In this document: piece by piece, positions 39,301-48,277 of the stretch
Numbering within the stretch: position 1 is the first letter of the stretch
How the letters are laid out: every line of letters starts with the position of its first letter
NCBI GenBank assembly: GCA_963750915.1
Contig: CAVVSF010000008.1
Coordinates: 591,123 to 655,122, forward strand
Direction of reading: 5' to 3'
DNA from: DATBJJ01 sp963750915
Lineage (GTDB): Bacteria > Acidobacteriota > Vicinamibacteria > Vicinamibacterales > 2-12-FULL-66-21
Length of the DNA: 64,000 nucleotides
The notes under the pieces: generated by a model
Database searches by the model: none
Told to the model about the DNA's origin: nothing
What the model saw: the letters and a program-made list of their open reading frames with translations, nothing else
Translations under genes and position numbers: made by a program

Positions 39301-39687
39301 CGCGCCCTCCTTGACCCAGCGCAGGAGCAGCGCCTTCTCCGCGTCGGTCAGCGACAAGCGTGATTCCGACGGTGGCATCATGTCGTCGTCGTCCGCGAAC
39401 ACCCGCCGGACGAGCTCGCTGCGCTCCGGCTGGCCCGGTTTGACGACGGCCCAGCCATTGTCGAGCGGCTTGAGGGCGCCGGCGGCAACGTCGAGCCGCA
39501 GCTCGGCTTTGCGTTTGCCGGCGTCGGGTCCGTGGCAACGGAAGCACCGATCGGAGAGGAGCGGACGGATCTGAGAGGTGAAGTCTACGGGCGCCTGACG
39601 CACAGTCGTGGGTTGCGCGGTAAGGACAACCGTGGCGAGGACCGCACCAGCGAGCGTGGCGGTACCGCTCGCGCGCCAGCGAATCAT
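36382..39687 (-). CDS. Planctomycete cytochrome c / DUF1549 / LamG / DUF1553 protein
   Basis: An intact 1101-residue secreted protein. A signal peptide is followed by a cytochrome-c-like domain with CFRCH, DUF1549 (SPIDTFIARRLADAGLHLAP; YADTYGYQADVDRDMAPYRD), a LamG-like concanavalin domain in the middle (SRLTATYDGSSRAAGIRLYLDGAPLA), and DUF1553 at the end (RNRLGLARWLTSPQHPLAARV; TPLQSLVLLNDPQFV). The LamG insertion suggests binding to a sugar or glycan. Its stop codon originally overlapped the next gene's start before the 47-bp duplication. Enzymatic activity of this family is not established. Confidence 0.9.
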   Translation of the reverse strand: MIRWRASGTATLAGAVLATVVLTAQPTTVRQAPVDFTSQIRPLLSDRCFRCHGPDAGKRKAELRLDVAAGALKPLDNGWAVVKPGQPERSELVRRVFADDDDMMPPSESRLSLTDAEKALLLRWVKEGADYRPHWAFLPVRSEPLPPRPAGAASTSPIDTFIARRLADAGLHLAPAASRETFIRRAALTLTGLPPSLAEIDAFLADTSPAAFERVVDRYLASPAYGERMAMDWLDLARYADTYGYQADVDRDMAPYRDWVIRAFNGNLPYDQFLTWQLAGDLLPRATRDQRIATAFNRLHRQTNEGGSIEEEFRTEYAADRVNTFGTAMLGLTLECARCHDHKFDPITQRDYFSLFGFFNNIDESGLYSHFTSATPTPALLLWPAGRIEPRDRLDARIAETERQLTLLARSARRPFEQWIGSAPQLRPPAPVAHLAFDTVAATEERVVVETTPDRVVADTAPEVVVVHTTPDSVLAQSARLLDSPQLVREPSPGATGALRFSGDNSVVHPGAPKFGRTDPFSLSIRLMPAEAQARAVVVHQSRAWTDAGSRGFELTLDRGRPFFALIHFWPGNAIAVRATRPLPLHAWSRLTATYDGSSRAAGIRLYLDGAPLATEVVRDRLTKDISYRAEAGDRVTPPPPLTLAARFRDSGFKNGLIDDLQVFDVELTALEVAALSSEARPVSDERTRSLSAEAPALSDERRWKHFLARAHQPSVDTATALRRLRVQANTLVADVPEIMVMEEMDPPRETHLLKRGAYDAPGEIVERDTPASLPPFPANQPRNRLGLARWLTSPQHPLAARVVVNRVWRMHFGRGIVATPEDFGSQGKLPTHPELLDWLTDRFMKEGWDLKALHRRIVLSATFRQSSVTTAEAAARDPENHLLSRWPKTRLLAEQIRDSALAASGLLNRTIGGPSVKPYQPAGLWEQSGTGKTYSQDTGLELYRRSLYTFWRRTAPPPSMIAFDGVSREVCVARREATLTPLQSLVLLNDPQFVEASRVLAERLLKRYPQNAHDRNRDAFRALIGRLPDETEAGILAQMFEEQQQWFARHPVDAVKYVNVGDSAPDRSLPSAEPAALAALAGMTAVVNAIINFDEYVVLR

Positions 39688-39808
39688 GGAGGGATTGTCC
39701 GACGGCCGTATGGCGGTGTCAATCGCGCGCAGGCGACGTGTCCGCTCTCCGATCTTGATTCGACCTGGTCGAGCGCGACGTCTACTACTGCCCGACCTGC
39801 GGCGCCGA

Positions 39809-41005
39809 TCAGCGCGCCGTCACGATGTCGGTCTGGAGGATCGGATCGGCCGCCGGCACGTAGGCCGTGTCGAGCCCGAGCTCCTGCCGCACGATGTTGC
39901 AGCCTTGCGCGATGGCGCTCGCCTTGTAGAACGCGATCTCGCGGTTGCAGCCCTGCCGGCCAAAGCCGCAGTCGCTCGACACGATCAACTGCTCCGGCGC
40001 GATGTGCTGCAGCGCGGTCCGGATCCCTGCGGCGACGTCTTCCGGGCGATCGGCCTGGAGGGAGCGGTGGCTGACCGCACCGATGCAGATCTTCTTCGGC
40101 AGCCGGCCGCGCAGCCGACTGAAAAGCTCGAGGTCGGCGAAATTCCGGTCCTTGGTCTCGATGGTCCAGACGTCGCCGCGCAGCGCGTTGAGATAGAGGT
40201 CGAACGAGGCCGCGTAGCTGGTGTTCTCCATCACGCGCTGCATGTTCGGGTTTCCCCAGCAGGTATGAATCCAAATCTCGACGTCGTCGAGGCCCTGGAC
40301 CTCGCGGTTATAGCACTCGACCATGAACTTCACGTTCTCGTGGTCGGCGCCGTAGGTGTTGGCCATGAAGTGCAGGGTCGGTTCCTCGATCTGAATGCAC
40401 CGGCAGCCGGCGTCGCGCAGCGCCAGCAGTTCGGTGTTCATCGCGACCGCCATGTCCCACACCACCTCGCGCTTGTCCTTGTACTTGTCGGTGTGGATGT
40501 CGAGGAACAGTCCCATCACCTGCGAGCAGCAGGTGCCAAAACGGACCGGCTTGCGGGTCTTGCTCTGCGCGATGCGCCAGATCTTGGCGTAGTCGAGCGG
40601 CCGATGCTCGATCCGGCCGGTCACGCGCGGCCAGCGCCACGCCGTGTAGATCTCGTTCAGCAGCGTGCCAGGAGGATATCGCAGCCACGGGCTCCTGGTT
40701 TCCGCCGATTGCAGGACATCGCCGTCGAAGCCTGCCCAGCGCTGCAGCGGATAGTGGTGCCAGCTCCGCCCCGCGAAGTCCTCGTCGCAGTGGAAATCGC
40801 CGTGGGTCAGGATGTCGAGGCCGGCGCGCTCCTCGTCGCTGATGACGACCGCGAGCGCATCCTGGAACTTCTCGCGGAACCTGATGTCCATCATGCAGGT
40901 GTCGAGCGGCTTCGCCCACATGCTGACGTCGAACCAGCGCGGACGCGGCCACGAGCCCGTGACCGTGCTCGGCAGCATGAGATCCTGCGTAACCGTGAAC
41001 GCCAC
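39809..41005 (-). CDS. Cobalamin-independent methionine synthase-like (MetE C-terminal) protein
   Basis: A single barrel of 398 residues, half the size of full MetE. It keeps putative zinc/thiol-site residues: IEEPTLHF (Glu), WIHTCWGNPN (His, Cys) and VSSDCGFGRQGCN (Cys). MetE-type core proteins of this size transfer methyl groups to homocysteine or break C-S or other bonds on unusual thiols. The gene stands alone, divergent from the PadR gene, with no SD at the exact start. No other methionine genes are nearby, so the substrate is open. Confidence 0.8.
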   Translation of the reverse strand: MAFTVTQDLMLPSTVTGSWPRPRWFDVSMWAKPLDTCMMDIRFREKFQDALAVVISDEERAGLDILTHGDFHCDEDFAGRSWHHYPLQRWAGFDGDVLQSAETRSPWLRYPPGTLLNEIYTAWRWPRVTGRIEHRPLDYAKIWRIAQSKTRKPVRFGTCCSQVMGLFLDIHTDKYKDKREVVWDMAVAMNTELLALRDAGCRCIQIEEPTLHFMANTYGADHENVKFMVECYNREVQGLDDVEIWIHTCWGNPNMQRVMENTSYAASFDLYLNALRGDVWTIETKDRNFADLELFSRLRGRLPKKICIGAVSHRSLQADRPEDVAAGIRTALQHIAPEQLIVSSDCGFGRQGCNREIAFYKASAIAQGCNIVRQELGLDTAYVPAADPILQTDIVTAR

Positions 41006-41103
41006 GTCTCGCTCCTTGTCAGGCTTCCCGACTCGACGTGGGCAGATGATAGCGCACCTGATGCAGCCGCTACGGCGCCTCGCGTCCTACTCTCCCGCTC
41101 TCC

Positions 41104-41139
41104 TTGACAAACTAGGAGAACACGCCTAGCCTGACTAGG
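41104..41139 (+). promoter_or_regulatory. Promoter with CTAG dyads, probable PadR operator
   Basis: TTGACA (41104-41109) and TAGCCT (41127-41132) are 17 bp apart. Between and after them lie CTAGG (41112-41116), its complement CCTAG (41125-41129) and a further CTAGG (41135-41139). CTAG is rare in GC-rich genomes, and repeated CTAG dyads over a promoter directly before a padR gene suggest autoregulation. Binding by this PadR is inferred. Confidence 0.65.
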
Positions 41140-41151
41140 AGACATCGTGCG

Positions 41152-41499
41152 ATGCGACAATCCGCCGACCTTCTCCCCGGCACCCTCGACATGCTGATCC
41201 TCAAGGCGGTGTCGCTCGCGCCGCTGCACGGCTACGGCGTCCTGCTCCGCATCCAGCAGATCTCGAACGACGCACTGGAGATTCCGCAGGGATCGCTCTA
41301 CCCGGCGTTGTACCGGCTCGAGCACCAGGAGCTCATCAGCGCGAAGTGGGGCTCGAGCGAGAACAATCGCAAGGCCAAGTTCTACACCCTGACCGCGGCA
41401 GGCCGGCGGCGGCTGGCCGACGAAACCGCCGGCTGGAACCGGCTGGCCGAGGCGATCGGCGCCGCCTTGAACGCGACGATTGCGGACACCGAGGGGTGA
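41152..41499 (+). CDS. PadR family transcriptional regulator
   Basis: A 115-residue PadR protein: LLPGTLDMLILKAVSLAPLHGYGVL, IPQGSLYPALYRLEHQELISAKW and RKAKFYTLTAAGRRRL cover the winged helix. It belongs to the short 'PadR-ADOP' group that precedes large permeases in Acidobacteria, and the permease starts 2 bp after its stop. It probably represses the operon through the CTAG dyads in its own promoter. AGGAGA lies about 9 bp before the ATG. Confidence 0.92.
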   Translation: MRQSADLLPGTLDMLILKAVSLAPLHGYGVLLRIQQISNDALEIPQGSLYPALYRLEHQELISAKWGSSENNRKAKFYTLTAAGRRRLADETAGWNRLAEAIGAALNATIADTEG

Positions 41500-41500
41500 C

Positions 41501-44141
41501 GTGGGTTTGCTCAGGACGTTGCGCTCGACGCTGCGTGTTGCCGCCGGCCGGCGCGAGTTCGAAGCCGGCATGTCCGACGAGCTGCGGTTCCATCTCGACG
41601 CCCGCGTCGACGATCTCGATGCGGGCCGGCGCGTCGAAACCCGACGCCGAGCGCCAGGCCCGGCTCGAGCTCGGCGGCCTGGAGTCGCTGAAGGAAGATC
41701 TGCGCGAGGCTCGCGGTCAACGGCTGTTCGACGAGCTGCGGCAGGACCTGCGCTACGCCGCCCGCCGCTTCCGCCGATCGCGCGGACCGGCCGTCGCCGC
41801 GGTGCTGGCACTCGGCATCGGCGTCAACCTCGCGGTCTTCAGCGTCATCGATGCCGCCTTGCTGCGGCCGCTGCCCCACCCGGATCCCGATCGGCTCGTG
41901 TCGATCACGTCGCGCAGCCTCGAGTCCGGCCGCGAGCACCAGACCGCGCCGCTCGACTTCTTCGACTTCGAGCGTCGCGCGGCCTCCTTCGCGTCGATGG
42001 CCGCCTACTATCCGCCCGGATTCACGCTCACCTCGAACGGCCCGGCCGAGCGCGTCAGCGGCGCCCGGGCCAGCTCGGGCATCTTCGACGTGTTCGGCGT
42101 GCGACCGGCGCTCGGCCGGGGTTTCCTGCCCGCGGAAGACCACAGCGGCACGGCGGCAGTCGCGGTGATCAGCCACAGCTTGTGGCTGCGGCACTACGGT
42201 GGGGATCCCGGGGCGATCGGGCAGCGGCTCGTGCTCAGCGGCCGCGACTACACGCTCGTCGGCGTGCTCCCCGACGGTTTCCATTCGCCGGCGATGTGGC
42301 CGCGGATGCCCGACGTCTGGGTTCCGCTGGGCCTCGATCCCAACGTCGGCCGGCGCGACGCCCGGATGCTGCGGGTGCTCGGACGGCTGAAGCCAGGGGT
42401 CACGGTGGCGCAGGCGAGCGGCGAGCTCGATGCGATTGCCGGCGCCCTGGCTGCCGAGTTTCCGGCGATCAACAGCCGCACCGGCGCAGGCGCGCGCGGC
42501 CTCCTCGACGAGCTCACGCGCGACGTCCGGCCGTCGCTCTACGCGCTGGCGGCGGCGGTCGTCGCGCTGCTGCTGGTTGCGTGTGGCAACGCCGCCGGCC
42601 TGCTGCTCGGCAGCGCGCTCGAACGCCGGCACGAGTTCGCGACCCGGCTCGCCATCGGCGCGAGCCGCGGCCGCATCATCCGTCAGATCGTCGCAGAGAG
42701 CCTGCTCGTCGGGCTGCTGGCTGCCGGCCTGGGGTTCGTGCTCGCTCTCTCAGCCGCCGACTTTCTCGTCGGCGCCGCAACCGCCGCCGGCGTGCCGCGC
42801 GCCGCCGGGATTCGTGTCGCCTGGCCGGCATTGCTCGCGGGCATCCTGCTCTCTGTCGCCTGCACGACCGCGTGCGCGCTGGTCGCCGCGCTGCCGTCGA
42901 CACGCGCCCGCGACCTGCGCGTGACGCGCGGCACGGCCGTCACTCCACGCCGCCAGGCCGCCCGCGCGACGCTCATCGGTGTGCAGGCCGCGCTCTCCCT
43001 CGCCCTGCTCGTCGGCGCCGCCCTGCTGGCCCGCAGCTTCCACGAGCTGCGGACGACTGAACCGGGGTTCGATGCCGCCAACCTCTTCACGGCGCGCCTG
43101 TCGGCGCCGCAGGCCCGCTACCCTGCCGGCCCGGTGCTGGCCGCGTTCTACGACCGCGCGCTCGAACGCGTGCGCGCGATCGACGGCGTCGAGCATGCGT
43201 CGGTCGTCGACTGGCTGCCGGTGAGTGGCTTCGGCGCCAGCGCGCCCTATCGCCTCGCGCGTAACGCGGCAGACGGCCAGCCCGTCGCGATGGCCGAACT
43301 GCGCGTCGTCGGTTCCGACTACTTCCAGACGATCGACACCCCGGTTCTCGCCGGCCGGACGTTCGATCCGCGCGACACCGAGGGAGCGCCGAAGACGGTT
43401 GTCGTCAACGACGCGATGGCGCGGGCGCATTTCGCGGAACGTGGGGCAGTCGGCGAGCGGCTCGTCCTCGATCGAAACCCGCCGCTCGAAGTCGAGATCG
43501 TTGGCGTCGTCGGCGACATCCGCGAGATGGCGCTAAGGCTGCCGGCGGGACCGACAATCTATGCGCCGAAAAGTCAGGCCCCCTGGCTTCGCCACGAGAC
43601 CCGGGATCTCATCGTCCGCAGCCGCGCCGGGGCGGAGGCGCTGATTCCCGCGGTTCAAACCGTGCTGCGCGACCTCGAGCCGGAGATGCCGCGGCCAGCA
43701 GTCCAGCGCGTGGCGGACGTGATCGATGGCGCGCTGGCACGGCCTGGATTCTATGCCGCGGCGCTCGGCATCTTTGCGCTGACAGCGGCGCTGCTTGCCG
43801 GTTTCGGAATCTTTGGCACCGTCACTTCGGCGGTGGCGGAGCGTCGGCGGGAGCTTGGCGTCCGGCTGGCGTTGGGGGCGTCGAGGCGCAGCGTGCTCGT
43901 CAACGCGACGCGCTACGGTACGGTGCCGACGCTCGTCGGCCTGGCGGCCGGCCTGCCGCTCGCCATTGCGGCGGGTCGCCTGCTCCGCCATCAGCTCTAC
44001 GGCGTCGGCCCTTCGGACTGGGTGTCAATGCTGCTGGCGGCGGCGCTCATGGCCAGCGCCGCCATCGGCGCGGCGCTCGTGCCGGCGCTGCGCGCCGCCC
44101 GCATCGATCCGGCGGCGACGCTTCGCCACGACGAGAACTGA
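41501..44141 (+). pseudogene. ADOP-type (MacB/FtsX-like) ABC transporter permease, one frameshift
   Basis: The GTG at 41501 begins the family's N-terminal cytoplasmic helix region (LLRTLRSTLRV ... DELRFHLDARVDDL). One extra base at about 41618 breaks the frame; it resumes as RAGASKPDAERQARLELGG and runs intact to 44141. The rest has the first membrane helix (AAVLALGIGVNLAVFSVI), the MacB periplasmic domain, a three-helix FtsX block (LRPSLYALAAAVVALLLVACGNAAGLLL), a second periplasmic part and a final FtsX block. No ATPase is adjacent. ADOPs likely export peptides or antibiotics, or regulate; substrate unknown. Length 2641 bp is 3n+1. Confidence 0.88.
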
Positions 44142-44175
44142 ACTGCAGCCGCCGGAACGCCAGCAGCGGACGCCT

Positions 44176-46731
44176 TCATGTCCGCAGCGCCTGGATCGGC
44201 GAGATCGATGCCGCCCGCCTCGCCGGGATGATCGACGCGACGAACGCACAGATGGCCAGCGACCCGGCGCCGACGCCGAGCGCCAGTGGATCCCAGAAGC
44301 GCACGCCGTAGAGCTGGGCCGAGAGCAGGTAGCCGGCGCCCACCGCGAGCGGCAGGCCTATCGCCAGCCCGACGAGAATCCGCCGGAACGCCCCCTGCAG
44401 CACCATGCCGACGACGTTGCCGCGATCGGCGCCGAGCGCCATGCGCAGGCCGATCTCGTTCGTGCGCTGCGCCACCGAGTAGGCGGTGACGCCGTAGAGG
44501 CCAATCGCCGCCAGCACCAGCGCGACGACGCCGAAGAGGCCGGCGAGGCTGGCCACGGCGCGCTGCTGATCGAAGGATCGATCGATCTGCTGCTGCAGCG
44601 TCCTGATGCTGGTCACGGTCAGGTTCGGATCGGCGGCCGCGAGTGTGCGCTTCAGCTCCGGCTCGATCGTGGCCGCCGGCAGGTCGGTCACGAGCAGGAT
44701 GCCGCGCACGAAATGCGACGCGGTTTCGATGCGCCGCATCATGACCTGCGGATAGTCGACGGTCTGCGCCAGCGGCACGTAGAACATCGGCCGGGCCGGG
44801 CGATCGAGGGCAAACCCCGCGAACTTGGCGTCGCGCACGACGCCGACGATGCGGAAGGTGTTGACGTTCTCCGGCAGGTTGAGGCCGAAGCGCTGGTCGA
44901 TCGCGTCCTCGCCGCTCTTGAAGAAGCGGGTGACGAAGGCCTCGTTGACGACCGCGACCAGCTCTGACGTCTCGTTGTCGGTCTGGCTGAAGTGGCGTCC
45001 CCTTACCAGCTTGACGCCGAGATCCTGGAGATAGTTGGCGCTGACGCGATCCCACGACGCGCCCGAGGCCTCGCCAGGCTTCGGCGCCGGACGGCCGGCC
45101 AGCAGCACGAGCTCGCCCCAGTTGTCGGTGAGCGGGTTGTACATCGCGAGGCCGGCGCCGCGCACGCCGGGCAGCCGCTTCAGCCGCTCCTCGACGTCGC
45201 GATAGATGGCGCCGAGCTTTTCCGGCGCATACGTCGACGGCAGCCGCTGCAGCGCGACCAGCATGCGGCTCTCGACCTCGTAGCCGAAATCCTGGTTCTC
45301 GAGATTGCCGAGGCTTCGCGCCAGCATCATCGAACCGGCGACGAGGACCACCGACACCGCCGCCTGGACGACCAGCAGCACCTTGCGGGTCATCGACGAG
45401 TGATCGCCGGTGCTGCGGCCGACGCCGCGCAGCGCGTCGATCGGGTCCGTGCGCGTCGCGAACCAGGCCGGCACCGCGCCGAAGATGATGCCGGTGACGA
45501 GCGCCAGCGCGAAGGCGAACCCGAGCACCATCGGCGACGGATACGTGTCGATCGGGACGAAGGTCGCGCCGGCGAACGCCAGCGATACCAGCAGCCGTGC
45601 GGTAGCAATCGAGACCAGCAGCCCGACGCCGCCGCCGAGCACGGCGAGGAGGATGCTCTCGACCAGCGCCTGCATGACGATCTGCCGCCGTGACGCGCCG
45701 ATCGCGAGCCGCACGGCCGTCTGGCTGCGGCGGGCGACCGCGCGCGCCAGCAGCAGGTTGGCGACGTTGGCGCAGGCGATCAGCAGGACGAGCCCGCAGA
45801 CGCCGAGGAGAATGCGCAGGCTGCGGCCGTACTGCTCGCGCATGATGCCGACGCCGGCGCCCGCCGGCACGACCTCGATGACCTGGCGCGGCAGGCTCTG
45901 GATCACGTCGGGCATCCAGTTGGCCGGATATCCGGAATCGTGCTGCATCCACTGGTGCAGCACGCCGGTGAGCCGCGGCCCGATGCCGTCGGTCGTCGCC
46001 CCCGGCTTGATCCGCCCGATCGCGCGCAGCCACGCCGCCGTCGGCTGCCGCAGCAGCGTCGTCTCACCGCTGATGAGCGGCTCCTGGAACAGCGGGACGT
46101 AGATGTCCGGCGGGTCGCCGCGCAGCGTCTCGCCGAAGAAACCCGGCGGCGCGATGCCGACGACGGTGAACGGGCTGCCTTCAATCGTCAACGTCGCGCC
46201 GAGCAGCGACGCATCCGAGTTGTACGTGCCCTGCCAGGTGTGGTGGCTCAGGACGACGACCGGCGTGGCGGACGGCTGGTCGTCGGCCGGGGTGAACACT
46301 CGGCCGCCGAATGCGCCGACGCCGAGCGTCGAGAAGTAGTTGCCGGCGACGTACTGCGTCCGCAGCGGCCGTGCCGTCGACTCGACGTTCTGCCGACGGA
46401 CGCTGAGCCGGCCGCCGCCCGCCTGGAACGCCGTCACCTCTTCGAACTCTGGCAGTTCGGCCTTCAGGCGCTCAAAGAGCGGCAGGGAGAACATCCCCCA
46501 CCGGTCCTGCGGTCCCCCCTGGACGCAGCAATTGGGGCCGTCGCCGATGCGGTAGAGCCGCGCCGGGTCGCTGACCGGCAGCGACCGCAGCATCACGGCG
46601 TTAATCAGGGTGAAGATCGCGGTCGTGCCGCCGATGCCGAGCGCGAGCGTCAGCACGGCCGTGATCGTGAAGACGCGCGCCACCAGGAACTGGCGCAGCG
46701 CATAGCGAATCTCGCCGACGAGGTTGCCCAC
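44176..46731 (-). CDS. ADOP-type (MacB/FtsX-like) ABC transporter permease
   Basis: An intact 851-residue permease convergent with the one before it. It lacks the long N-terminal cytoplasmic arm of the other copy and starts with EIRYALRQFLVARVFTITAVLTLALGIGGTTAIF. It has two FtsX modules (RILLGVCGLVLLIACANVANLLLARA; ASLAGLFGVVALVLAAIGLYGVTAYSVAQR) and two MacB periplasmic domains, ending ISPIQALRT. No SD, ATPase or regulator is adjacent. Probably membrane-embedded and paired with a distant ATPase. Confidence 0.9.
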   Translation of the reverse strand: MGNLVGEIRYALRQFLVARVFTITAVLTLALGIGGTTAIFTLINAVMLRSLPVSDPARLYRIGDGPNCCVQGGPQDRWGMFSLPLFERLKAELPEFEEVTAFQAGGGRLSVRRQNVESTARPLRTQYVAGNYFSTLGVGAFGGRVFTPADDQPSATPVVVLSHHTWQGTYNSDASLLGATLTIEGSPFTVVGIAPPGFFGETLRGDPPDIYVPLFQEPLISGETTLLRQPTAAWLRAIGRIKPGATTDGIGPRLTGVLHQWMQHDSGYPANWMPDVIQSLPRQVIEVVPAGAGVGIMREQYGRSLRILLGVCGLVLLIACANVANLLLARAVARRSQTAVRLAIGASRRQIVMQALVESILLAVLGGGVGLLVSIATARLLVSLAFAGATFVPIDTYPSPMVLGFAFALALVTGIIFGAVPAWFATRTDPIDALRGVGRSTGDHSSMTRKVLLVVQAAVSVVLVAGSMMLARSLGNLENQDFGYEVESRMLVALQRLPSTYAPEKLGAIYRDVEERLKRLPGVRGAGLAMYNPLTDNWGELVLLAGRPAPKPGEASGASWDRVSANYLQDLGVKLVRGRHFSQTDNETSELVAVVNEAFVTRFFKSGEDAIDQRFGLNLPENVNTFRIVGVVRDAKFAGFALDRPARPMFYVPLAQTVDYPQVMMRRIETASHFVRGILLVTDLPAATIEPELKRTLAAADPNLTVTSIRTLQQQIDRSFDQQRAVASLAGLFGVVALVLAAIGLYGVTAYSVAQRTNEIGLRMALGADRGNVVGMVLQGAFRRILVGLAIGLPLAVGAGYLLSAQLYGVRFWDPLALGVGAGSLAICAFVASIIPARRAASISPIQALRT

Positions 46732-46876
46732 GGAATACTCCTGCGCGGATCTTTGTGCGTCCGCGCAGGCTTAGACGGAACTCAGGGGGTAAATCGTTGC
46801 TGACAATCAGCGCCGGGGTGGCGGCAGGAATGCGGCGACGCCTGCAGCGCGCCTGACAGCGCATGCGGGCCCGCCG

Positions 46877-46966
46877 TCAACGAATGAGCAGGTAAATCAC
46901 GATCGCGCCGAGCAGGCCGAATCCGAGCAGCTTCGAGATCGCGTACGCACCGAGGAACTTCAGCAT
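46877..46966 (-). CDS. 29-residue single-span membrane protein
   Basis: ATG 46966 follows an AGGAG site about nine bases upstream (minus strand). The product starts MLKFLGAYAISKLLGFG and ends with a hydrophobic stretch and LLIR: one membrane helix with charged ends. It is too short for usual gene finders. It may be a small regulatory membrane protein or a chance frame; the ribosome-binding site and the amphipathic-to-hydrophobic pattern favour a real gene. Confidence 0.5.
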   Translation of the reverse strand: MLKFLGAYAISKLLGFGLLGAIVIYLLIR

Positions 46967-47253
46967 GTGTGTGTGTCTCCTGTGTCGCCAGACGATCACC
47001 TGAGTGGTGGAAGTGACGCACGGCGGCGAAACGGAGCAAGAACATCGCCAGCTTTCGCTCCTCGCGAGTGCGTCAACGGCTACGCAACCCCGCCGCGATC
47101 GTGTGAAGCCGGCGCCGTGAAGTGTGTAGGAGAAGGACGAGTCGGGAGGCCAAGTGCGCCTCCCGTCGAGGGGATGTGGTGATGTCGCTACCCAGAAAGG
47201 GCCGCGAGCGCGGTTGTTCTGATACAAAGCAAGCGCGGTGCCAGGACTGGACC
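46967..47253. other. Intergenic stretch without recognised gene
   Basis: I see no coding frame with family features, tRNA or strong promoter here. Alternating TGTGTG near 46966-46980 and scattered short words are all that stands out. Confidence 0.5.
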
Positions 47254-47341
47254 TAACGTTCGGGCTCAGGGCTCAGGGCTCAGGGCTCAGGGGAGAGCGC
47301 TGCGGATCCGCGAACCCCGAACCCCGAGCCCCGAGCGTTGA
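47254..47341. repeat. CTCAGGG tandem and inverted repeat element
   Basis: Four to five tandem GGGCTCA units (about 47262-47291) are followed by a partial reverse complement, GAACCCCGAACCCCGAGCC. Outer words AACGTTCGGG and CCCCGAGCGTT also pair. The element ends six bases before the stop of a permease remnant on the minus strand, in line with the tendency of these elements to sit at gene 3' ends. Confidence 0.7.
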
Positions 47342-47346
47342 TGCGC

Positions 47347-47499
47347 CTACTCGTGACGCAGTGCGATCTTCGGATCCGCGGACGCCGCCCGGTGAGCGGG
47401 CAGCCAGCAGGCCGCGAGCGCGCACAGACCCAGGACGATCGGCACGACGACCAGCGTCAGCGGGTCGAGCGGCCCGACACCGAAGAGCAGGTTGCTCAT
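47347..47499 (-). pseudogene. 3'-terminal fragment of an ADOP-type permease
   Basis: On the minus strand an open frame of 50 codons ends in TAG at 47349-47347. It encodes the last helix and tail typical of ADOP permeases: LLFGVGPLDPLTLVVV, VLGLCALAACWLPAHRAA and ADPKIALRHE. The upstream 800 residues are missing; the frame has a stop shortly before 47510. This is the relic of a third permease gene in the area. Confidence 0.8.
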
Positions 47500-47658
47500 C
47501 GGCAACGATCCTCAATGCCGTCGCCAATGGCTATTCCTTCGGCTTGGAACGGAGAGCGACTATGATTCCGCCATGCCGACGCCGCGCGCGTCGGCCTCAG
47601 CCGCAGCCTCGGTGCCCTGTTCCTGGTCAGACTCGGGAACGACATGAAGGAGGTCCGC

Positions 47659-48246
47659 ATGAGAACGTTGGTCGTACTCGCGTCGCTCGGCGCCGCGCTC
47701 ATCGCCGCGCCGCAGACCTCGACGCCCGATGCCGAGGGTTTCATCCGCAACTGGCTGATCCTGGCGCCGATCGCGATCGAAGGTGAATCGGGCGCGACCG
47801 CGATCGATGCGCCGCTCCTCGACAACGAGGCCGGCGTCAAGCCAAAGCCTGGCGACACGGTGGTCATCGGCAGCAAGCCGCTGTCGTGGAAGCCGCATCA
47901 GTCGTCCGACTACCTGATCGACTTCCTGCAGGCGTTTCCCGAGCGCGGCGAGTACGTCGCCGCCTACGCCGTCGCCTACGTCCACGCCGCTGAAGACATG
48001 AAAGTGACGCTCGCGCTCAGTACCAACGACCAGGGCAAGGCCTGGGTCAACGGCAAGGAAGTCTTCAAGTTCGCCGAGACGCGCACCCTCGAGAAGGACA
48101 CCGACAAGGTCGACGTCGCCCTGGTCAAGGGGCCGAACGTCGTGATGCTGAAGGTCGTCAACGAGGTCAACAACTGGCAGGCCTGCGCCAGGTTCCTGAG
48201 CAACGGCGCTCCGGTCACGAACCTGAAAATCTCGCTCACGCCGTAA
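47659..48246 (+). CDS. Secreted beta-sandwich protein, function unknown
   Basis: ATG 47659 has AAGGAGG five bases upstream, better than the ATG five codons earlier. The 195-residue product has a signal peptide (MRTLVVLASLGAALIAAPQT) and a segment AYAVAYVHAAEDMKVTLALSTNDQGKAWVNGKEVFK, which matches galactose-binding-like sandwich domains in carbohydrate-active proteins. It ends 31 bp before a pectate lyase gene, so it may bind or help process polysaccharide. Not assigned to a named family. Confidence 0.65.
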   Translation: MRTLVVLASLGAALIAAPQTSTPDAEGFIRNWLILAPIAIEGESGATAIDAPLLDNEAGVKPKPGDTVVIGSKPLSWKPHQSSDYLIDFLQAFPERGEYVAAYAVAYVHAAEDMKVTLALSTNDQGKAWVNGKEVFKFAETRTLEKDTDKVDVALVKGPNVVMLKVVNEVNNWQACARFLSNGAPVTNLKISLTP

Positions 48247-48277
48247 GGCAGTCGCAGACGCCGCGAGGTCCAGGAGC

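Noticed and set aside
39690..39808. A possible zinc-ribbon fragment (DVYYCPTCGADQ) on the plus strand between the DUF1549/1553 and MetE-like genes.
   Set aside because: It overlaps the end of the MetE-like gene, has no start or second zinc pair in frame, and could be chance.
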